From: Stenopsyche tienmushanensis
Taxonomy: Eukaryota; Arthropoda; Insecta; Trichoptera; Stenopsychidae
Length of the DNA stretch: 64,000 bases
Assembly (NCBI GenBank): GCA_008973525.1
Contig: WACJ01000437.1
Location: 1 to 64,000 of the forward strand
Reading direction: 5' to 3'
Shown: positions 24,201 to 35,461 of the stretch, one piece after another
Layout of the letters: each line of letters opens with the position of its first letter
How positions within the stretch are numbered: position 1 is the first letter of the stretch
Notes under the pieces: model-generated
Database searches by the model: none
Told to the model about the DNA's origin: nothing
What the model saw: only the letters and a program-made list of their open reading frames with translations
Program-made: the position numbers and the translations under genes

Positions 24201-26377
24201 GATGCAAGCCAAGTTACATTTAGGTATTTAGACTATGATTTTAACCACTAATTTAACCGAAAATTTAAATATTCCTCCTGCAATTTAACACCTATATTAT
24301 ATCGCGAATCTTTTTTATATGAGAGCTTGCATCGCCATCATGAAGAATTATCTCCTTTCGGTTGATTAAATTCAGACGTTAATCCTTTCGTTTTTAATAT
24401 GATATCATTATCTTTAATCGTCGGTAATAAACTCCTTCAGTATCAATTTCATCTTGTTTTTATAATGAAAAAAAGGATTATTTCGCATACATCAAATATG
24501 AAAAGCCTTAACTTTGACTTAAATACCGACATTAAACGATCTTTCATTTTATTCATGCGTCTGTTAAAAGGTTCTATTGACATACAAATACATATTTTAG
24601 AAATGTATTCATACGTCGGTCGACCTTTCTTCCTATCTAACCACTCAAATTTACCTTTTAACCGACACAAAAAGATAAAAATTGTACAGTTTTCTATTTT
24701 CGCAAGGCTGTCGCGCTTTTTCAGTAAATTTCTCTCTGCGTTACAACATCCTGATATAAACAAGATTTGAATGCTTTATATAAATTTAAAAAAATTCAAC
24801 TATTATACCAAATGACTTATGATATTCCACTGAATATCAACGCAAATTACACTCAAACAACATTCTATAATACTAATTTAAATGATATAATTTTTTTGAC
24901 ATTTATTTTTGCCTCTTATAATCGAGCGTTACAGCGCTATATGTTATGTTAGATGTTGATTTGGGCTGTTATTCGATCATCAAGCACCCAATGTTGCGGT
25001 TTTGTGGTCAACTTGAGCTTCAGGATTGATTTTGCTTCAACGCAGCACCATAAAAAATGTATTTATCAACAGAACTTAAAATGTTTGAGGAATTAATTCA
25101 AGGTCGGTTTGCGACGGTACATGTATGCAAATCATGCGCGAAAACATTGTCCTTTGTAAATATTTTCGCAATTCATCAACATTCCTTTTCGTGTCCAAGC
25201 TAAAAGCAACTTTTTGGGTCACCCACTCGCTAATTAAATCAACATTGACCCTGAACTTGGGAGCGTACTCGGCGCTCGAAACGCATGGACTTCTTCGCAC
25301 CCAAGACACAATTGACGACGATGGCAATGCGAATCTTCTTTATTATTCTACGTCAGAGGCTCATCGGCTTAGAAATGGTAACATTGCCGAGGTCATGGTC
25401 AGACCCGCGTTACATATAAAACGACTTGTACGCATTTGTAGTGAAACTCGGAGGCGCCTTCTGAATACGAAAAGGCTCTTTATTCTCGGAAGCCTGTTCC
25501 CAACGGAGACTGACGGACGGATTGTTTTTTTTTCCAGTGGTCTTCCATACAGCACCTCGGTGGAATATCAATAATCCTGGCCGTTTCACATATCGTTCGT
25601 TACACATCAGTCCATATTTGGGACAAAGGCTGCGGCTCGAGAAATACGAGCGACTCGACCGGACAATCGGAAATGAGATCAGAGACTCTACATGGGAGTA
25701 CGATCCGGTAGTCGTCTCCGTATGGTAGCGATAAACGTGTCGATTTGTAAGGCATATGAACTAGCACAATTAAAATCGCGATGCAACAGATATGAGGAAG
25801 AGAGGAATCCGAGCGCTATTGCTTATGGAACTTGCAAAACGAAGCGGTTCCTGTCTGGAAGACCAGCCAACAGCTGCATTTCACGTTCATATTCAATTGA
25901 TTATAACATAAATAAAGCCGTGTACAACGAATACGGTAAAGCTGCGATTTAATGTATTAGAACAACTGCAATAAGGGGAACGACCTGTTTACTAATGGCA
26001 GTTGTCCGTTATGCAGCCAACTATTAAAGCAGCAGGAAGAAAATTAATTTAACAATAAGACATGCACTCGAAGACTCGCTGAAAACTTAGACGAAAAAAT
26101 ATGAAATCATCAAATTTTAAATGCGTTTAAATGGGTTTGTCGATTATGAATCAATAAAAATCGTTGCAATTGATAAAAAAAACTAAATATAGAACCGTTT
26201 GAGTGCGAAGCAGCGATATATCGACGATGAACAACAATCAGCATTTGTCATGTCCACATTTTCTTGGTATGTTCTGTCATTTTTAGTAAGAATTTGCGAT
26301 ATTTGCGATATTTTGCGAATTAAGAGCTTAAGAAACATCCTTAAAAAATATGACCATTTGGGATTTGTGATAATATG
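21260..26377. other. Unannotated stretch
   Basis: About 5 kb without any feature I can support. Several overlapping ORFs of 80-150 codons occur on both strands around 25.08-25.95 kb in a GC-richer patch, and 24.40-24.77 kb is open on both strands at once. None carries a motif I recognise, and ORFs this long are expected by chance in a 64-kb window of this composition. Confidence 0.35.
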
Positions 26378-26665
26378 CTCGTTCTTCTATCGGGCCGTGA
26401 TGTTGCTGGATTAATGAATGGAAATAGACGGGCGTCGAATAGAAAGACTCTCTTCCCTATACAACGACTTATTCCACATGAGAGAGAGAGATCTGGCTGC
26501 AGGAAGGACGACTTCCCGCAGTCAAGGCCAACCGAGGACTCTTCCCGACTCCTGCTTCCTGCGCGTCACTACCCAACCGGCAACGGTGCGCGCGCAAGAA
26601 GCGATCCGTCGGTATACAGGTGCAATGTCTCCGTAGGGCCACAAGAGATGGCGTTGTTAAAATAA
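26378..26665 (-). repeat. GC-rich dispersed repeat, possible LTR relic
   Basis: On the minus strand this matches 31618-31880: CGCCATCT(C/T)(T)TGTGG, GTGACGCGCAGGAAGCA, GCGGGAAG(T/A)CGTCCTTCC, and GAGTCTTTCTATTCGACGCC. A composition rich in CTTCC motifs and a TTTCT(A/G)TTCGACGCC tail would fit the 3' part of an LTR, but no paired LTR, primer site or gag/pol sequence is seen, so the class is open. Confidence 0.5.
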
Positions 26666-27139
26666 CAATGTGGCTGTTTATCTGGTGAACTTAATTTGAT
26701 CCGTGAATATTCCTGCAGTATGTGCATTGTCATAATGAAATATGAACAATTAAATTGAGTCCTTCAATACGCTCCATTGTGAACAAAAAAAATATAATTG
26801 GGATAATCTTGATAATAAATAATTGCTTGCGGAAATATTGAGCTTTTCTTCTTCTATATCGATTCTTAGATTCTGGACTCTTGTTGGACATGTCTGGACA
26901 TTTATATGTTCGGGTTCAAATTAGTATTCAAAATCAAATTCATATTCTATTGGGTTCACTTGATATTCTGGATTTGAAAATGAAAATACTAAGGCGATTT
27001 TAAGTCACAAATATGACACATCAAGAAGAAGAAACATTTTACGTTTTAATTAATAAAACGCAAATGGATTTAAACGTCACGAAAAATGAAACTCTAAGGA
27101 GCAGTTGGTGGAAAAAAAAGGAAGAATCGTTTGTATTCT

Positions 27140-27320
27140 CTCTGTGTCAGTCGCATACATCATAGAAAGGCTACACGCATGCGCTGTGCCGCATCCACTG
27201 TATGTGTGTGTGTGTGTGTGTCTATACGCAACATAAAGCAACTAATAGACCAGTAGCTTCCCTATTTTATTATATATTACACAAACACAGCTTCATCTTT
27301 TAACTAACAATTTTCGTGAA
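27140..27320 (-). repeat. CGCATGCGC repeat family, copy with (TG)n
   Basis: It shares with 48500-48620 (same strand) and 54640-54800, 62690-62869 (opposite strand) the block CATCATAGAAAGGCTAC, a CGCATGCGC core and TTTTATTATATATTACACAA. Between the blocks lies a (TG)n run of about 19 bases at 27203-27221. Fragments of the family occur at 31960-32010 and 41285-41345. Class unknown; no coding. Confidence 0.55.
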
Positions 27321-27650
27321 CAAATGGAAAAAAGCAATATTTAGAATCAACTTTTTCTTGAGAGAGCGTGAGATTGAAGAATATTTTGTATAAGAGTGAT
27401 GAGTCGGAGAATGTTGATATATTTCTATAAAATGTCAATTGTTCGAAGCTGTTAAGATATTCTGTTTACAGATCAATCGGGCAGATTCCAAGCGAAAGCA
27501 TTTCGGTTGTTCATCTGCATCCTGCGAGTTCCACAGAAACACGTCCCATGGCGACTTGTTAACTGGCATTCCCAGCTGTTGCGGCAAGATATCTAACGCA
27601 AGTTAAAATCAATAACAATAAAATATAGACGCTTGTGTGTGGAGAAACAC

Positions 27651-28223
27651 ATGTGCGGCATTCTGTGCGAATGTTCTAGTGACGCAATCTCCTCGCACTT
27701 GCTCCCATTAAGTGCATTTTTCGCAGCGATATTTACTGGGCGCCATCGATGCAACGACACCCTACTAAATCGAGTAAGTGCAGCAGCACCACCTTTGACA
27801 ATGGCCAAGTGCTGGCCGCCATTGGGAATGCACACCATCAATTCGCTGCACAATCGCCTCCGAGACAAACAGACCCAACTGCACCGCATTATGCACCGCC
27901 AGCCCACCAATAAAATCTATTCACTCGCGGAGATATGCGAAAGCGCAGACACGTCGATACCATTTTCAATGGAAATTCATTTTTATATTTCGATCATAAA
28001 TATCTGGGAATGGCGATCGTGTGAGGGCGGCCAAATCGCCCGCAAAAGACCCCATAAAGGACGTCCAGCTATGGTGTGCTATAATATACAGTGGATGCTC
28101 GCAATTCACGCATTCAGTAGTCACGTCTTTGACGCAATCAAGGATCGATCAGACTCTCAAAAGAATTTCAAAATTTTATTGAAATTCTTGTCACAGGGTC
28201 TACATAAAAATCAGCAAGAATAA
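27651..28223 (+). CDS. Hypothetical 190-residue ORF, unrecognised
   Basis: This is the longest open frame apart from the reverse transcriptase. It is open for about 209 codons from the previous stop; the first ATG is at 27651. The start reads MCGILCEC, a form that recalls class II glutamine amidotransferases with Cys2, but the residues that should follow in that family are absent, so I do not assign it. The product is rich in His, Cys and Arg and has no signal peptide or membrane helix. A sequence CGAGTAAGTGC that fits a splice donor lies inside the frame at about 27770. An opposite-strand ORF (27593-27910) overlaps. It may be a chance ORF in a GC-richer patch or an exon. Confidence 0.22.
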   Translation: MCGILCECSSDAISSHLLPLSAFFAAIFTGRHRCNDTLLNRVSAAAPPLTMAKCWPPLGMHTINSLHNRLRDKQTQLHRIMHRQPTNKIYSLAEICESADTSIPFSMEIHFYISIINIWEWRSCEGGQIARKRPHKGRPAMVCYNIQWMLAIHAFSSHVFDAIKDRSDSQKNFKILLKFLSQGLHKNQQE

Positions 28224-28229
28224 CAGCAG

Positions 28230-28300
28230 GGATAACGATATATCGCCTTGGCAATGCATGCGAAAAGCATCAACGTCGATATATCGTCACGTATGTGACG
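28230..28300 (-). repeat. Paired CGATATATCG palindromes
   Basis: On the minus strand, ACGATATATCGACGTT is followed about 40 bases later by CGATATATCGTT. The same paired arrangement is seen at 3880-3945, and a single degenerate copy lies at 26206. At 3862 the pair sits just inside a TTAA end, so these are probably subterminal parts of a TTAA-type element. Confidence 0.45.
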
Positions 28301-28433
28301 GTGCCTTATTATTCTCTTCACGCAAACTTTATCTCTAAATAACTTCATAAAATATACAGTTTAAAATGCAAAATTTATTTCCTTGAGTATTATAATAATT
28401 ATTAACCCTTTAGCTGCTACTTATAAGCAAGAT

Positions 28434-28960
28434 CAATGCCGTAACGAGGGAGTGGCAACAATATTTTCTCTCATTCAGTAATGTCAGCGATCCGAAAAGC
28501 GGACCGGATGACCACGGACACTTGTGGCCACTCATTAAAAATTAGAATTAGAAGTTATCTGTCAAATGTAATGCCTCTAAGTCTGACTGGTTGACTAGAT
28601 TCAAGATTCGACAACTCACGATTCAAAGAAAACGTTTCTGTTCTTGTGTTGAAACTGCTGATGAATTCTGCATCGAATTTCAAGGATCATCTGTATTGCA
28701 GATCAAATCTATATAACGCAGATGAGACGCAGCTTTCTTCGTTATCGCTTAAACATTGGGCCAACCCAGCCGGCATAACCGATTATAAAATTTAAGCAAC
28801 CCATCCGATCAGTCTTCTTCGGACAACTGCGTTTAGTAATGAGAGTTCGTAATCGAAACAGTATATATGTTCGGATATGGCGTCCAATCGCGAGGCGCTC
28901 ATTCGTAATGTGAGCGGTCCGAAAAGTGGACCGGATGGACACACAGACATTTGTGGTCGC
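28434..28960. repeat. hAT-related internal fragments
   Basis: AATGCCGTAACGAGGGAGTGG at 28436 resembles the hAT end at 13042, and the blocks GTCAGCGATCCGAAAAGCGG (about 28484) and GAGCGGTCCGAAAAGTGGAC (about 28912) match GCAGTCCGAAAAACGGACC inside that element. The copies are degraded and no clean termini are seen. Confidence 0.4.
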
Positions 28961-30391
28961 GAACGAGTCTAGGGGAAGTCTACCTTTTACTAATTTATAT
29001 ATATGTTTCTTTCCTAGAAAAACCACATATAAAAAGCTTCCTCCGCCTCTGGATGTTTAGCTTTATACTTGTATTGGGATGTCGGACTACAAGGGGCTCC
29101 GGATTAGATAGGGGTCGGATTACCGAGATTCCGCTGTATATGTATTAATTACATTTTTATATTGCGATTTCCTACACATGGAACATTTTCTTCAAAGAAG
29201 CGCACGTGAAAACTATAACTAATAACATTGTGATGTCCTCTAAGCGCGAGTCTTCAATGGACGCATTGTTAAGAGCGCACGTCGCCTCATTACTGGCGAT
29301 ATTCAAAGAGCGAAAAAAGAAAATGCATTTTAAGAATTGACGTTGAAATTGTTCATATGAATGAAACATGCTGCAGAAGTTTTTAAGCGTTCAAAAAAAG
29401 AAACACGGTAAACTAGCATAAATGTTCATTATGCACGATCATGTCTGACATTTACTGAACGCGGCACAATAATAAATACATCAAATTTGACAGACACAAT
29501 TGACATAGATCCATCTTCGTGAGTTCCAATTTTGGTCGAGCGTAAAAAAGCATTTTCTTGAGATTTCTAGGGCAAATGCTCTCCGGCCGGTGTTCGAAGA
29601 ATTTCAATATCGAAATGTAAATGGATGTGAGGATATTTGCAGATCCGTATCGGCGTACGGAACGAGCGGCAGCAAAAAAGCAATTACAATAATCCTTTGA
29701 AAATAAAATAAGGAGGCAGTCGGCTCTCACTGCTACTGTCTACTTCTTGTCGGAGCGGGCAATACAATGTGGATTAGTATGCGGCCCTCGGCCGATGCTA
29801 TCTGGCGTCCATAGACAATGTGAATTTTTCTCATAGCCATTGTTTTGCAAGCACTGTCGTGATTTTCTATTACAAATATCGCAACACATATTTACAAGAA
29901 GCCACGATAACCCTCGCGAGAGAATCTCGCGTCGTGGCTTATGTACCGGAGCCTGGAGATTTGGAGATAGCAGAGGCACACACACGAAGCGACGCTGCCT
30001 TACAGAACACGTCAAAAATCCACCACCCAGGATACAATTTCACTTTCTTCTGGCGAAAAATACAACATGAAATACATTGCCTGTCATGGACTACAATTGT
30101 CGGCGATGAGGATCGCGATCAACAAAAATGAAGATATTTCCCCGATCATATCTTATATATTCATATTTGACATCAAGTATATCAACTTTTCTCCTTCTGC
30201 ATATGGACACGCATTTATATGTATACGAACGGCTATTAAATAACGAGATTGGGCTTATGTAGATCAAACCATGACTTGAAAGTGGATGGGAGACATTGAT
30301 GTTAACATCCTCTCTCCATTGCCCAAATCAAGACTATTGGCGTATTTGTTGATCTGTGCAATGGCATCTATGCTACATGATTTGTCTAAAG
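28961..30391. other. Unannotated stretch
   Basis: Short overlapping ORFs on both strands, densest at 29.45-30.13 kb, show no domain and different frames compete. No repeat partner was noticed. Confidence 0.35.
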
Positions 30392-30705
30392 CAGCTGTTC
30401 TTAAACTGATGTCCGCGAAAATATAAAAAAAAGCATTTATCTATACTTGAACATGATATTTTCGTGGATTTATTTACAGAAAACATTATAAGAAGATCTA
30501 TTTTGATCAATATTAGACCAAGAAATATTTGTTTGCTTGAAAAATTGACGTGCCAAAAACGATGTAAAATGGGTTGGGATGGGATCTACCAAAATAAAAA
30601 TTGTTCAAGAAGAGATCCGCGAAAAAAAATATTGTTCAAAAGGAGGATCCGCGAAAAAAAATTGCTCAAAAGAGGGACCGCAGATTACTTATTTTAAACC
30701 CAGTC
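30392..30705 (-). mobile_element. hAT-like family with internal tandem repeat, copy 1
   Basis: The left end is CAGCTGTTCTTAAACTG followed by TGTCCGCGAAAATATAAA. Near the right end are three short units of the form TTGTTCAAGAAGAGATCCGCG with an A-run, at 30600-30690. The family is represented at 31250-31470, 62066-62351 and 62870-63056. A TIR of the form CAGCGGTTCTTAAACT is common in hAT elements. The 77-codon ORF across it is accidental. Confidence 0.6.
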
Positions 30706-31069
30706 TAAGTACATAGCAAATATAATACATAGGATGATACTTTAACAAAATACATAGCAATGAGCTGGATTTCGGCTTGATGACAATATCATCTGAAGTC
30801 TTAAATTAACAGGACGAACAAGGAATAAATATTACAGTATTATCAGATGAATACAACCAAACAAACCTGTATGAGAATGATAAAGGTCACATATTATATC
30901 AACACAAAAATCAATCAAACCTTCTTTCGCGTAAGACGCGTACCGAACCGGAAAAAACCGATATTTTCGAACCGGTTCAGTATCAGTTTGTTAAGGGAGG
31001 ATGAGTGTAGCGTGGGCAATTCATCATTCCCGACCTCTTCCGTATCTCTTTAGGCGCAATATGCTATTT

Positions 31070-31250
31070 TAACCCTTTGCGGTATTTTGTCTACTCTCAG
31101 CCACCAGATCTTTTTTACCGTTCCGGTTGTATGTCTGCTCTCAGCCACCACACAAGGAATCATACGAATCTTAACTTCTCTGAATGCTCTTAACCCCCAA
31201 TGGAGTATTATCGCAGGGCCTGCGATCCCCCTCCACTTATTCAGAAAGAA
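31070..31250 (+). mobile_element. TTAA-element ends (TTAACCCTTTGCGG and related)
   Basis: TTAACCCTTTGCGGTATTTTG at 31070 resembles the terminus at 15440. The phrase CTCTCAGCCACCA occurs twice, 44 bases apart, in the position where 15440 has its twin palindromes. At 31190 TTAACCCCCAATGGAGTATT then leads into CGCAGGGCCTGCGAT, a variant of the palindrome repeat at 8996. Confidence 0.45.
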
Positions 31251-31470
31251 TTTTTTTGGCGGACCCTATCCCAACCCTTTTGACTTAATTTTTCAAACAA
31301 AAAAATATTTCTTGGTCAAAATAGATCTTTTTACAATGTTTTTTGTAAATATTTTCACGAAAATATCTTGTTCAAGTATAGATAAATGTTTTTTTTATAT
31401 TTTCGCGGACCCTCGGTAATGGTTTCGCGGACCCCCAGGGATCCTCGAACTCCAGTTTAAGTAACGCCAG
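31250..31470 (+). mobile_element. hAT-like family with GCGGACCC motifs, copy 2
   Basis: It contains TTGGCGGACCCTATCCCAAC, CAAAAAAATATTTCTTGGTC, CTTGTTCAAGTATAGATAAA and TTTCGCGGACCC twice, ending CAGTTTAAGTAACGCCAG. The same order of blocks is found at 62160-62351 and 62870-63056. The left end is truncated at the neighbouring repeat. Confidence 0.6.
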
Positions 31471-31617
31471 TCTAAACATACATCTTATGTCAATAAAGAA
31501 TTCATAAATCTTATTTATCCTACATAATCTATCATGTTATGTATCAGTGTTTTTTCGATGAAAATTAATTTCGACCATTACGACACCCATCTCCAAATTT
31601 AATATGTCCGCAAAAGG

Positions 31618-31880
31618 TTAACAGCGCCATCTTCTGTGGCATTGTGTTGATTCTTGTGTTTCGTGGTCGTTTGGGTGGTGACGCGCAGGAAGCATGAATC
31701 ATGGGGGGAGTCATCGATTAACCTTGGCCGCGGGAAGACGTCCTTCCCGCAGCCTATATTTGATGTACAATAATGAGTTATCTAGAGAAGAAAGTCTTTC
31801 TGTTCGACGCCAGTCCACCCCCATTTATCCGTCGGGCTACATCATGACCCCAACTAACGTGGCTATCTCTATGTCCATGT
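31618..31880 (+). repeat. GC-rich dispersed repeat, second copy
   Basis: Opposite-orientation partner of 26378-26665: CGCCATCTTCTGTGGC, GGTGACGCGCAGGAAGCA, GCGGGAAGACGTCCTTCCCG and AAAGTCTTTCTGTTCGACGC. The homologous segment is about 230 bp. See the first copy for the possible LTR reading. Confidence 0.5.
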
Positions 31881-32103
31881 AGGAGCGGGGAGCCACCCGG
31901 AGACTACTCTGAGAGCTATCTTTTAAAAAACTAAACGTAAAATGTTAGCTAAAATATAAACCTATGTTTGTGTAATATATAATAAAATAGGCGCGCTACT
32001 AGTCTAGTGTTTGATTATTTATGACAATCTTACCAATTTACCCTACTGCGCCGATGGATATAAAGTTTTATTTAAAAAATTACACACAATCCTAATCAAG
32101 TCC

Positions 32104-32562
32104 TTATAAAGCAACAATAATACGCGATATAACACGTCCTGTATTGAATTGCTTAGAAATAATTCTCCGTGACTGATGATGACATCTATTGGCGTGTTTT
32201 AAATTAGACACATTCGATAGTGCAGGCATGCACATGGATGGTGGAAGCGACAAGTGGGATAGGTAGCCTGAGGGTCTCCGCGCACGAGGTTCGTCAGACG
32301 GTCTGTCGCCACTTTCACCGTCCTCAGGTCGACGCTTTTCGCACGGCATTTGAGAGGCTAATGCCTCCAGCATCCAAGGTTCCTCCCGCCAAGCCGCAGA
32401 CCAGAAGATTGCCATGTCGAATTTCGAAAACGTCAACCACGAAAAATTGTGAAGCCATCGACACGCCGAAACACGGTCAGCGCCGATTCTCGACATTTTC
32501 CCATCGTAAATCACAATCGTTGACCCGCCGTAGTCTGCGTTTTTCATAGCGTATTCAAGCAT
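32104..32562 (-). CDS. Hypothetical 152-residue ORF, unrecognised
   Basis: An open frame in a clearly GC-richer patch (32.2-32.75 kb). It starts MLEYAMKNADYGGSTIV. The middle is rich in Trp and aromatic residues and the C-terminal third is Arg/Ser/Pro-rich; no membrane helix or known motif is visible. A second minus-strand ORF (32555-32755, 66 codons) overlaps its start by 8 bases in another frame, and plus-strand ORFs at 32220-32549 and 32569-32772 cover the same DNA, so which strand codes, if any, cannot be decided. The GC rise and third-position G/C are the only positive signs. Confidence 0.2.
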   Translation of the reverse strand: MLEYAMKNADYGGSTIVIYDGKMSRIGADRVSACRWLHNFSWLTFSKFDMAIFWSAAWREEPWMLEALASQMPCEKRRPEDGESGDRPSDEPRARRPSGYLSHLSLPPSMCMPALSNVSNLKHANRCHHQSRRIISKQFNTGRVISRIIVAL

Positions 32563-33218
32563 CGGGAATTGATTTATGCAGAGGCGGATGCTGCAAAAAT
32601 GGGCATATCAGAGCCGGGAGAGCCGATCTTCCGCTCGATGCGGAATCAATTTTTGAACCATAGCGGTCTTCAAAGAAAAGCTCCAGCTCCAATAGGAACA
32701 AAATCGATGTTTCAACATGTGTGCCATTGGACCGAAAATAGTCAAAGATTAGCATTACATGGAGGCTGGTAAATAGAAGAATAGCAATCGAAAGGTGAAT
32801 GTTCGTTACGCCCGTTTACACAAAAGGCTGCGATGCACCGACAGGTTTTTAATGATAATGTATTATTAATTATTTCCGCGAGCGAATTCATTTGCAACAC
32901 CAGACGTTGTGTGAATCAATGATCAGGCCGATGTACTCGATACTAAATTACATACAGAGCACCAATGAGAGATTTTTATAAACAGTCTTAAGATCAAGTG
33001 CTTTACCAAACAATGGGCCATTGAGCTCAACCCAATGGTTAATTTTCGGTATTCAATACTCATTTCAAAATATGCTCGGAGCCATACAGCATATTTAATC
33101 GTTATGAAATCCTAGCGTGTATGGATATTCTTTGAATTAGGCGATTTCCATCGATACAACGATCATATTATGTAAGCAGAAAATAAAAAAAAATCAATTT
33201 ATCTTAGTTTAAAGATCA

Positions 33219-33321
33219 CTCAATAAGTTCGTAGGATTTTTGTTGTTGTTGAAGAAATCATGAAAAAGGACCCCAAATGAAGAAAAGTTCAAAGTAAAAA
33301 AAATCCTACGAACTTATTGAG
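33219..33321. mobile_element. 103-bp fold-back MITE
   Basis: Perfect 23-bp inverted ends: the left starts CTCAATAAGTTCGTAGG and the right is CCTACGAACTTATTGAG, both bordered inside by T or A runs. The outer flanks share only ATC or GAT next to each end, so the duplication is not clear. The size and the end sequence would suit a Tc1/mariner-type MITE, but that is inference. Confidence 0.7.
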
Positions 33322-35044
33322 AGATGTATTATCGATCTCATGTATAAAAATTTTTCATTTCATGAATTTATATTTAAAGCTTTTTTGATCCAGGAAAATT
33401 CAATGAAAATGTTAGAAAACAATGAACATTTTTTTCTCCAACGTATATCTAAATCAACTAAATTGATAGCAAATCATTTGCCATATGCTAATTTTATAAA
33501 AAGTGACTGATTTTGATCGTTATACTTATCGTTGGTCCATCAACGTCCTAAGATTTTGCCACGTTTAATCCCAGATTTAAACGAAGAGAAAATCAAATAC
33601 CTGAAACAATAAAAAATAAAAATTAATATCTTTACACACAACAATACTCAATAAATATATCTTTTTATCCTTCCACAGTTAAAATGTCTTCAAGCGAAGA
33701 CCTCAAACAAAACAAAGAAAATAGTAGCACAACAATCGCAAATTAGTACACGCTTAAATCATAGTACGGATCATAAAACTAGTAGTAATTTAATTATTTA
33801 TGAGATCTTTAAAGCTTCGGTTCAACAAAAGAAGTCGTAAAAATTTAACCCACATTTGATATTAGTTTTAAGAAAACTTAAGCTTGTAATGATTGGTCAT
33901 GTTTAATGATTTAAGTCCAGGTTGCTTACGAAAATTCTTTCTCCTTTTTTTATTTGGGGTCATTTTTCGCAATTTCTGTGATGTTTGATACATTGCTTAT
34001 TCGCCTGCAATTTTCAAAATATTAGCACTCTTAAACGCCCGTGTAAATCTTCGACTATAACGGATCAAATGCAACTATGCAATGCCATGATCGAGACTAG
34101 TTCTAGAACCCGGCTTACGGATTATAGGGTTTTTCTTATCAGGTCATTGAGATGCATTTTATGCCGACTTCCCAAGCACACAGCAAATAGAAAGTGATCA
34201 CGGCGACTTCTATCAAGAAGTGGCCGCAGATAAATCATAATTTCTATTCGCAGGGTCAATACAATGGCTCTAAAAGCTATGACCATGTGTAGGAACAATG
34301 ACTGACCGTTTTCACGTATTCAGGACAACGTGGGCGCGTTGTGAAAATCCATTGTTCTTCCGTTCGAAGAGCACAAAAAAGGGGACGGACGAAATCCAAG
34401 AACGGTCTCTGTGCCCATCGATCACAGATCTAATGTGGCCAAATAATCACACGGCTAAAAGGAGATGCCGAAAATGATTGCGGCCGACGAAATTTATGAC
34501 TTTTCACAAGAGCACTTATTACGTGTGCATATTCAATTTGGACACAGTTTTTCGGCCCCGAATCACAGTGATTTGTGTCAGGGGCTAGAACGAAAGTTTT
34601 CGAAATTATTGGGGCGGTGCAAATAAAAAATGATGGCAAATACACGAGCCGAGACCCATTATTAACAGATTAGAAATTATGAATTGTTACATTGGTGAAA
34701 ATCGAAAATGTTATTACGGCAATTGGACGGAGATACTTCAATTGGGCACTGTCTATTGGTACTTAATAAACACCTCTGGAATGGTGCGGGTATACATTGC
34801 GAATGTACCATAAACGTTATTAGGAACTGACACCTATCATTTGAGGCTGGAACGTGTCGAAAGCAATGATTGTTTTTGTATGTCAAATTTCATTGCTGTA
34901 TTCTTTAATAATAGATCAATTTACCAGAGGAATAAACCGATTATGTTTTAAAAGAATCGTTAGCCTTATTTCCATAGGCATAGGAGATCGCCAAAGAAGA
35001 CTTTCATAGGGATATATGGGAATAATAATGTATTTTGCATATGG
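33322..35044. other. Unannotated stretch
   Basis: No ORF above 71 codons and no repeat partner noticed. Confidence 0.35.
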
Positions 35045-35461
35045 TTAAACAAACACATTTCAGTCGGGTTAAACATATATGCGTTTTTGGCCATTATACA
35101 CTACACTCAAACCTCTTTTTGTGCGAATTTTTTTGTACGATTTACAAAAAAATATACAATTTTGGACAGTTTAAATCATGTTGGATCTTCTATAGCTAAA
35201 TTACGATCACACCCTTTAATTAGGGTGTATTGTAGTCTAGAATTTTGAAAAAATCGATTTTGTTGACAACACTGTTGACATGATATCTCAAGTTCTAATT
35301 AGCTGATTTATTTCAAATTGGGTACAAACTTTTTGTATATAACCTTGTATTTTTCCTACCAGATTTTTATATAAAAACTACTTACTAATTAAAAAATTAG
35401 AGCATTTTTTTGCAATCAGACAAAATACAATGCTTTGCATAAGCTGACGGGGATGTGTTAA
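35045..35461 (+). mobile_element. T1 family MITE, about 417 bp
   Basis: The left end is TTAAACAAACACATTTCAG with GTCGGGTT, and the right end is GCATAAGCTGACGGGG with ATGTGTTAA. TTAA is present at both borders (35045-35048, 35458-35461). The interior contains GTTGACATGATATCTCAAG and TTTTTCCTACCAGA, linking the free-standing repeats at 2975 and 20705 to this family. Confidence 0.65.

Noticed and set aside
25076..25952. A cluster of overlapping ORFs on both strands
   Set aside because: Up to four frames are open over the same DNA with no motif; most likely an effect of the GC-richer composition.
27651..27700. Glutamine amidotransferase (asparagine synthetase-like) N-terminus suggested by MCGILC
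   Set aside because: The residues after the first ten do not fit the family, so the resemblance is probably accidental.
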